The notes under the pieces were generated by a model that was not told where the DNA came from, made no database searches, and was given only the letters and a program-made list of their open reading frames with translations. A program made the position numbers and the translations under genes. Below are positions 6,192 through 9,298 of a stretch of DNA of 9,298 nucleotides, piece after piece (the stretch's first letter is position 1; each line of letters starts with the position of its first letter). Location: assembly GCA_023427285.1 (NCBI GenBank), contig JAEZBH010000554.1:1-9298 (forward strand), given 5' to 3'. Source of the DNA: Pseudomonadota bacterium (lineage in GTDB: Bacteria; Pseudomonadota; Alphaproteobacteria; Sphingomonadales; Sphingomonadaceae).

Positions 6192-6210
6192 GGCAGCGTG
6201 GGCCGCTGCC
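6192..6210 (+). other. Hairpin in the 5' leader of the stress gene
   Basis: GGCAGCG (6192-6198) pairs with CGCTGCC (6204-6210) around a five-base loop. It lies between the EcfG-type promoter and the Shine-Dalgarno. It has no T run, so it is more likely an mRNA leader structure than a terminator of the preceding gene. Confidence 0.45.
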
Positions 6211-6241
6211 CTGCACACCCCCGCAAGAATGGAGACGTGTA

Positions 6242-6589
6242 ATGACCAATCAGTCCCCTTCGTCTGCGGACCCCAACAAGGACAAGGCTGTGTCTGATGC
6301 TCGCGCCAAAGAGCAGAAGGCCCACACCGATGAGGCTCTGGACGAAGCGATTGAGGAATCTTTTCCGGCCAGTGACCCTGTGTCGATGGTGGTGGACGGC
6401 CCGCGCGTCCTGAGGCCGGACCCGGACTTCCGTCCCTCGGATCAGCATCCCGAGACGGGCCGTGTCGCCCATCCTGACCGCACCAAAGATTCCAGGCCGC
6501 AGCAGGACAATGAGCCGCCCGCCAGCCCTGAAAAAGCCAGCCCTGAAAAAGCCAGCCCTGAAAGAGAAGGCGAGGGAGAGCACCGTTAG
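6242..6589 (+). CDS. Small charged disordered protein with ESFPASDP motif, probable stress protein
   Basis: The 115-residue product is strongly hydrophilic, with no signal peptide or membrane helix. Residues 1-29 are Ser/Asp/Lys-rich. The only motif is EALDEAIEESFPASDPVS (31-48), a short acidic helix followed by FPASDP. I recall this (D)EAL-ESFPASDPP motif from many short alphaproteobacterial proteins, often in general stress regulons, with no biochemical role known to me. Residues 50-90 are Pro/Asp/Arg-rich, and 94-108 carry ASPEK repeats (ASPEK, ASPEK, ASPER). GGAG lies seven bases before ATG 6242. An upstream in-frame extension (to 6161) would overlap the promoter and is not used. The EcfG-type promoter ahead supports stress control. 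Its first four residues, MTNQ, equal those of the Gln-rich microprotein. Confidence 0.85.
   Translation: MTNQSPSSADPNKDKAVSDARAKEQKAHTDEALDEAIEESFPASDPVSMVVDGPRVLRPDPDFRPSDQHPETGRVAHPDRTKDSRPQQDNEPPASPEKASPEKASPEREGEGEHR
6521..6565 (+). repeat. In-frame 15-bp tandem repeat, three copies
   Basis: Copies at 6521-6535 and 6536-6550 are identical; the third at 6551-6565 differs at one base. They encode ASPEK, ASPEK and ASPER near the C-terminus of the stress protein. The near identity suggests recent duplication and likely length variation between strains. Confidence 0.9.
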
Positions 6590-6603
6590 CGCTGAGAAAG
6601 CTG

Positions 6604-6619
6604 TCGGCAAGCCTGCCGA
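6604..6619 (+). terminator. Weak hairpin after the stress gene
   Basis: TCGGCA (6604-6609) pairs with TGCCGA (6614-6619) with a four-base loop. There is no T run. It may mark the 3' end of the stress transcript before the second B12 unit, but termination is unproven. Confidence 0.3.
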
Positions 6620-6638
6620 AGGTTCGTGACGCTCCATC

Positions 6639-6667
6639 TTGACGCCTCATGCCGCCGGGGTTACCCA
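6639..6667 (+). promoter_or_regulatory. Candidate promoter for btuFCD
   Basis: TTGACG (6639-6644), 17 bases, then TACCCA (6662-6667). The -35 is good and the -10 poor. The same TTGACG and spacing precede the first riboswitch, which raises confidence. The predicted start falls at helix P1. Confidence 0.4.
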
Positions 6668-6671
6668 ATTC

Positions 6672-6880
6672 CTGTGACAGGTTCCCCTTGTTTGGGGTGA
6701 AAAGGGAACCCGGTGACGCGTCTGGCCTTCGGGCCTCAGCGCCAATCCGGGGCTGCCCCCGCAACTGTAAGCGGCGAGTTCGCGCGCTATCGAGCCACTG
6801 GGCCAATCATGAGAGATGGCATCGGGAAGGCAGCGCGCACCGAACGATGACCCGCAAGCCAGGAGACCTGCCTGTTGCAG
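6672..6880 (+). ncRNA. Cobalamin (AdoCbl) riboswitch upstream of btuFCD
   Basis: Helix P1 pairs 6672-6681 with 6871-6880 (ten pairs, two G-T). Core elements are AAAAGGGAA (6700-6708), CCCCGCAACTGTAAGCGGCGAG (within 6757-6778), GCCACTGGG (6795-6803), GATGACCCGCAAGCC (6846-6860) and the B12 box at 6856-6872, identical to that of the first riboswitch. One peripheral arm (about 6804-6845) is longer than in the first copy. It should repress the uptake transporter genes when adenosylcobalamin is high. The leader from 6881 to 7108 holds the expression platform, which I could not resolve as cleanly as for btuB. Confidence 0.96.
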
Positions 6881-7012
6881 TCGTCCTTCGTGCGGCCGGG
6901 GTGTGCCGAACGAGCGGTTTCCCGTGAGACGACGCCGAGCAGGTCGGTCTGCATCCGGGTTCGCGTCAGGTTCTGACACCCCTTTGCTCCGGCCTTGGTG
7001 ATTGGTGCCCGT

Positions 7013-7035
7013 GGCGTTTCCCTTTGGGAAAAGCC
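7013..7035 (+). other. Hairpin in the btuF leader
   Basis: GGC-G-TTTCCC (7013-7022) pairs with GGGAAA-A-GCC (7026-7035): nine pairs with one internal mismatch, loop TTT. It lies between the riboswitch and btuF. No T run follows, so it is not a classic terminator; it may be part of the switch or simply a stable leader element. The bases 7019-7023 (TCCCT) could instead pair with the AGGGA at 7092-7096 ahead of the btuF start. Confidence 0.4.
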
Positions 7036-7108
7036 CGGCCTCGCGTGGGTCGATAGTGTGGACGAAGCACAACCGCCGTGCAGTCGTGAACAGGGATTGA
7101 AAGTCGAA

Positions 7109-8032
7109 ATGCGGCGTCGTGCGCCTTGGCTGCTGGCCATGGCGCTGGCGGCCGCCTTGCCGTTTGCCATGCTGGCGATGACCGAGGCGCGGGAGGTCGT
7201 GGCCGCCAAGGTGCAGGGCAAGCCCGCAGCGGGCGCGCGTGCGGCGCAAACCGCAGAGGTGCCCCGGCGGATCGTCTCTCTTAATCCCTGCATTGATGCA
7301 ATTCTGCTGGAGGTCGCTGACCCGGCCCAGATCAGGGCGCTCAGCCATTACTCCCATGATTCCGCCCAGTCTTCTGCGTCAGAGGCGGCCCGGCGCTTCC
7401 CCGTCACCTATGCGACGGCGGAGGAGATTTTGCTGCTGAAGCCGGATCTGGTGCTCGCCAGCATGCACAGCTCGCCTGCCACCCGCCGCGCGATGGAAAA
7501 GATGGACATTCCGGTTGCGTCCTTCGGCGTGCCCGCAACGGTTGCGGAAAGCCATGCCCAGATCAGGGAGGTGGCGGCACGGGTGGGGCATCCTGAACGG
7601 GGCGAGGCGCTGATCCGCCGTATTGATAAGGCGCTGGAGGCCCTGCGTCCGAAAACGAATGGCCCGCTGGTGCCCACGCTCATTCTTCAGCCGGGCGGCT
7701 TCTCGCCGGGCCTCGGCACATTGCAGGATGATCTGCTCGCCCTTGCCGGTCTGCGCAACGCCTCGGCGCAGTATGGTGTCGATTTTTGGGGCGTGGTCCC
7801 GCTTGAGGCGCTGGTGGCCAATCCGCCGCGTCTGTTGCTGATCGGCGAGGAAGCCACGCCTTCCTCAGACGGTGGCGACCGGCTGCTGTCCCATCCGGTG
7901 CTCCGGCGCTTGGAGGGGCGCATGGTGACCTCGCCCTATCCGCGTCATCTGCTTTATTGCGGCGGCCCCACGCTTCTGGAAGCCGCCCGCTATCTTCGCC
8001 TTGCCCGCAACGCTCTGGATAACGCCTCATGA
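7109..8032 (+). CDS. btuF: Periplasmic cobalamin-binding protein, BtuF type
   Basis: The 307-residue protein should bind B12 in the periplasm and deliver it to BtuCD. An N-terminal hydrophobic segment (residues 6-24 after MRRR) is a signal peptide or anchor; no lipobox cysteine is evident. An Ala/Lys-rich linker (28-50) leads to the binding-protein fold: RRIVSLNPCIDAILLEV (53-69), the 'ALSHYSHD' strand-turn (77-84), EEILLLKPDLVLA (105-117), a long helix typical of this class at about 145-178, then the second lobe with GTLQDDLLALAGLRN (203-217) and LLYCGGPTLLEAARYL (281-296). The frame is open upstream to 6995, but ATG 7109 begins the signal sequence; its Shine-Dalgarno (AGGGA, 7092-7096) is rather distant. 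Related proteins bind ferric siderophores; the riboswitch decides for cobalamin. The stop overlaps the next start (ATGA). Confidence 0.9.
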   Translation: MRRRAPWLLAMALAAALPFAMLAMTEAREVVAAKVQGKPAAGARAAQTAEVPRRIVSLNPCIDAILLEVADPAQIRALSHYSHDSAQSSASEAARRFPVTYATAEEILLLKPDLVLASMHSSPATRRAMEKMDIPVASFGVPATVAESHAQIREVAARVGHPERGEALIRRIDKALEALRPKTNGPLVPTLILQPGGFSPGLGTLQDDLLALAGLRNASAQYGVDFWGVVPLEALVANPPRLLLIGEEATPSSDGGDRLLSHPVLRRLEGRMVTSPYPRHLLYCGGPTLLEAARYLRLARNALDNAS

Positions 8033-9015
8033 ACCGTAGCGCGTCGTGTTCTGTTCTGCCGTTCCTCGCCGGTCTCATTCTGGTGCTGGCGGTCGTCTCG
8101 TTGGCGGTGGGCAAGGTGTGGGTCTCGCCATTAGGTATTTTCTCCAGTGAGGAGGCCGCCCGTACCTTCATCGTCCTCGACCTGCGGCTGCCGCGCACCT
8201 TGCTCGCCATTCTGGTGGGCGGCGTGCTCGGCCTGTCGGGCGCGGTGTTGCAGGGCTATCTGCGCAATCCGCTGGCGGACCCCGGCGTTCTTGGCGTCTC
8301 CGCCTGCGCGGCGTTCGGCGCTGTGCTGGCCATCTGGTTCGGCATCTCCGGCCTTGCCATCTGGGTTCTGCCTGTTTGCGCCATGGCAACCGCCATGGCG
8401 GGCATGGCGCTGCTGTACCTGCTGGCGGTTGAAACCAACCGCGTCACCACCTTCATCCTTGCAGGCATCGTTCTGAACAGCCTTGCCGGGGCGCTGACCT
8501 CTTTTGCCATCAGCATTGCTCCCAATCCGTTCGCCACGGCGGAGATCGTCAACTGGATGATGGGCGCGCTCACGGATCGCAGCATGGATGACGTGCTCAT
8601 CATCCTGCCGTTCGTTCTGCTGGGCGGCGGGTTGCTGCTGACAACCGGCCGGGCGCTGGATGGCCTGAGCCTTGGCGAGATGACCGCCCGCACCATGGGG
8701 ATCGACCTCAGCTCCACCCATCGGCGCATCCTTGTGGGGGTGGGCATTTCGGTTGGCGCCACCGTTGCCGTGACCGGCATCATCGGCTTCGTCGGCCTGG
8801 TGGTGCCGCACTTGCTGCGCCCCTTTATCGGCGAGCGGCCCGGTGCGCTTCTGGTGCCGAGCATCTTCGGCGGCAGCGCCCTCGTACTGGCGGCGGATAC
8901 GGTGGTGCGGGCCCTGCCCGGCGGCACCGAGGTGAAGCTGGGCATTGTCATGGCTTTGCTGGGTGCGCCGTTCTTCCTTTATCTGCTTATGAAAATGCGG
9001 AGCCAGCTGGCATGA
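8029..9015 (+). CDS. btuC: Cobalamin ABC transporter permease, BtuC type (FecCD family)
   Basis: This 328-residue integral membrane protein should form the dimeric inner-membrane channel of the B12 importer, with about ten helices as in E. coli BtuC (about 326 residues). Family marks are LRLPRTLLAILVGG (52-65), GAVLQGYLRNPLADPGVLGV (71-90), TFILAGIVLNSL (141-152), the coupling-helix region LSLGEMTARTMGI (213-225) that contacts the ATPase, GIIGFVGLVVPHLLR (250-264) and EVKLGIVMALLGAPFFLYLL (301-320). It starts by a 4-bp ATGA overlap with btuF and ends by the same overlap with btuD, so translation is probably coupled. Sequence alone does not separate it from iron-siderophore permeases; the riboswitch and btuF context do. 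Confidence 0.93.
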   Translation: MNRSASCSVLPFLAGLILVLAVVSLAVGKVWVSPLGIFSSEEAARTFIVLDLRLPRTLLAILVGGVLGLSGAVLQGYLRNPLADPGVLGVSACAAFGAVLAIWFGISGLAIWVLPVCAMATAMAGMALLYLLAVETNRVTTFILAGIVLNSLAGALTSFAISIAPNPFATAEIVNWMMGALTDRSMDDVLIILPFVLLGGGLLLTTGRALDGLSLGEMTARTMGIDLSSTHRRILVGVGISVGATVAVTGIIGFVGLVVPHLLRPFIGERPGALLVPSIFGGSALVLAADTVVRALPGGTEVKLGIVMALLGAPFFLYLLMKMRSQLA

Positions 9016-9298
9016 GCACGCTTGCCTGTGAGGATCTGATTGTCGATGTGCCTTCGCGCCGTCTGCTGGGTCCGGTCAATGTGACCTTCCACTCCGGCGC
9101 GGTGACGGCGGTGCTCGGCCCCAATGGCGCGGGCAAGTCCACATGGCTTGCCAGCCTGTGCGGCGCACGCGAGGCAACCTCCGGGAGCGTGTTCCTCGAT
9201 TTTGCCGACATGGCGCTGCTGAACCCGCGCGAGCGGGCGCTGCGCGTCGGTTTTCTGGCGCAGGGGCGGGAAGTGGCGTGGGGGCTGACGGTGGAAGC
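9012..9298 (+). CDS. btuD: Cobalamin ABC transporter ATPase, BtuD type, 3' end outside window
   Basis: Only the first 95 codons are present. The Walker A motif GPNGAGKST is at residues 36-44, and the Q-loop glutamine is in VGFLAQ (79-84). The Walker B, signature and switch motifs lie beyond the window. It should hydrolyse ATP to drive BtuC. The ATG overlaps the btuC stop (ATGA), so btuF, btuC and btuD form one operon under the second riboswitch. Confidence 0.93.
   Translation, partial: MSTLACEDLIVDVPSRRLLGPVNVTFHSGAVTAVLGPNGAGKSTWLASLCGAREATSGSVFLDFADMALLNPRERALRVGFLAQGREVAWGLTVE

Noticed and set aside
7013..7035. A riboswitch-controlled intrinsic terminator before btuF
   Set aside because: The stem is good but is followed by GC-rich DNA with no T run, so it is recorded only as a leader hairpin.
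6995..7108. A 38-residue N-terminal extension of BtuF
   Set aside because: It would place charged residues ahead of a typical signal sequence and overlaps the leader hairpin; ATG 7109 begins directly with MRRR and the hydrophobic core.
8131..8811. Minus-strand open frames within btuC
   Set aside because: Antisense to a strongly conserved permease; the translations are His/Gln/Arg-rich shadows.

Overview
The window is GC-rich DNA from what looks like an alphaproteobacterium. Three things point there: two close matches to the EcfG (general stress sigma factor) promoter consensus GGAAC-N16-CGTT, small stress-type proteins of a kind common in that class, and a TonB-dependent, riboswitch-controlled vitamin B12 uptake locus. 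I cannot fix the order or genus from sequence alone. No mobile element, CRISPR array, phage gene or origin is visible.

Layout. Bases 1-58 are the 3' part of a tRNA-Glu(UUC), followed by a good intrinsic terminator. On the minus strand lies a seven-helix membrane diguanylate cyclase (168-1364). After a 214-bp divergent intergenic region comes a small exported cysteine-containing protein (1579-1920, plus), convergent with an unrecognised protein on the minus strand (1942-2514, probably starting at GTG).

B12 locus. A cobalamin riboswitch (2681-2866) leads into a btuB-type TonB-dependent outer-membrane receptor (3041-4945), which is followed by a strong terminator. A second cobalamin riboswitch (6672-6880) leads into btuF-btuC-btuD (7109 to the window end). 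These encode a periplasmic binding protein, a permease and an ATPase, joined by 4-bp ATGA overlaps; btuD is cut by the window edge. Together they would carry corrinoid across the outer membrane (BtuB with TonB), through the periplasm (BtuF) and across the inner membrane (BtuCD). Both transcripts should be switched off when adenosylcobalamin is plentiful.

Between the two B12 units (about 5049-6589) sits an unrelated block: a 50-residue protein that is more than half glutamine behind a textbook EcfG-type promoter, an unrecognised exported protein, and a charged disordered protein with an 'EESFPASDP' motif behind a second, slightly variant EcfG-type promoter. The most interesting points are this stress cassette set between two riboswitches, the Gln-rich microprotein, and a plausible switchable Shine-Dalgarno-sequestering hairpin in the btuB leader.
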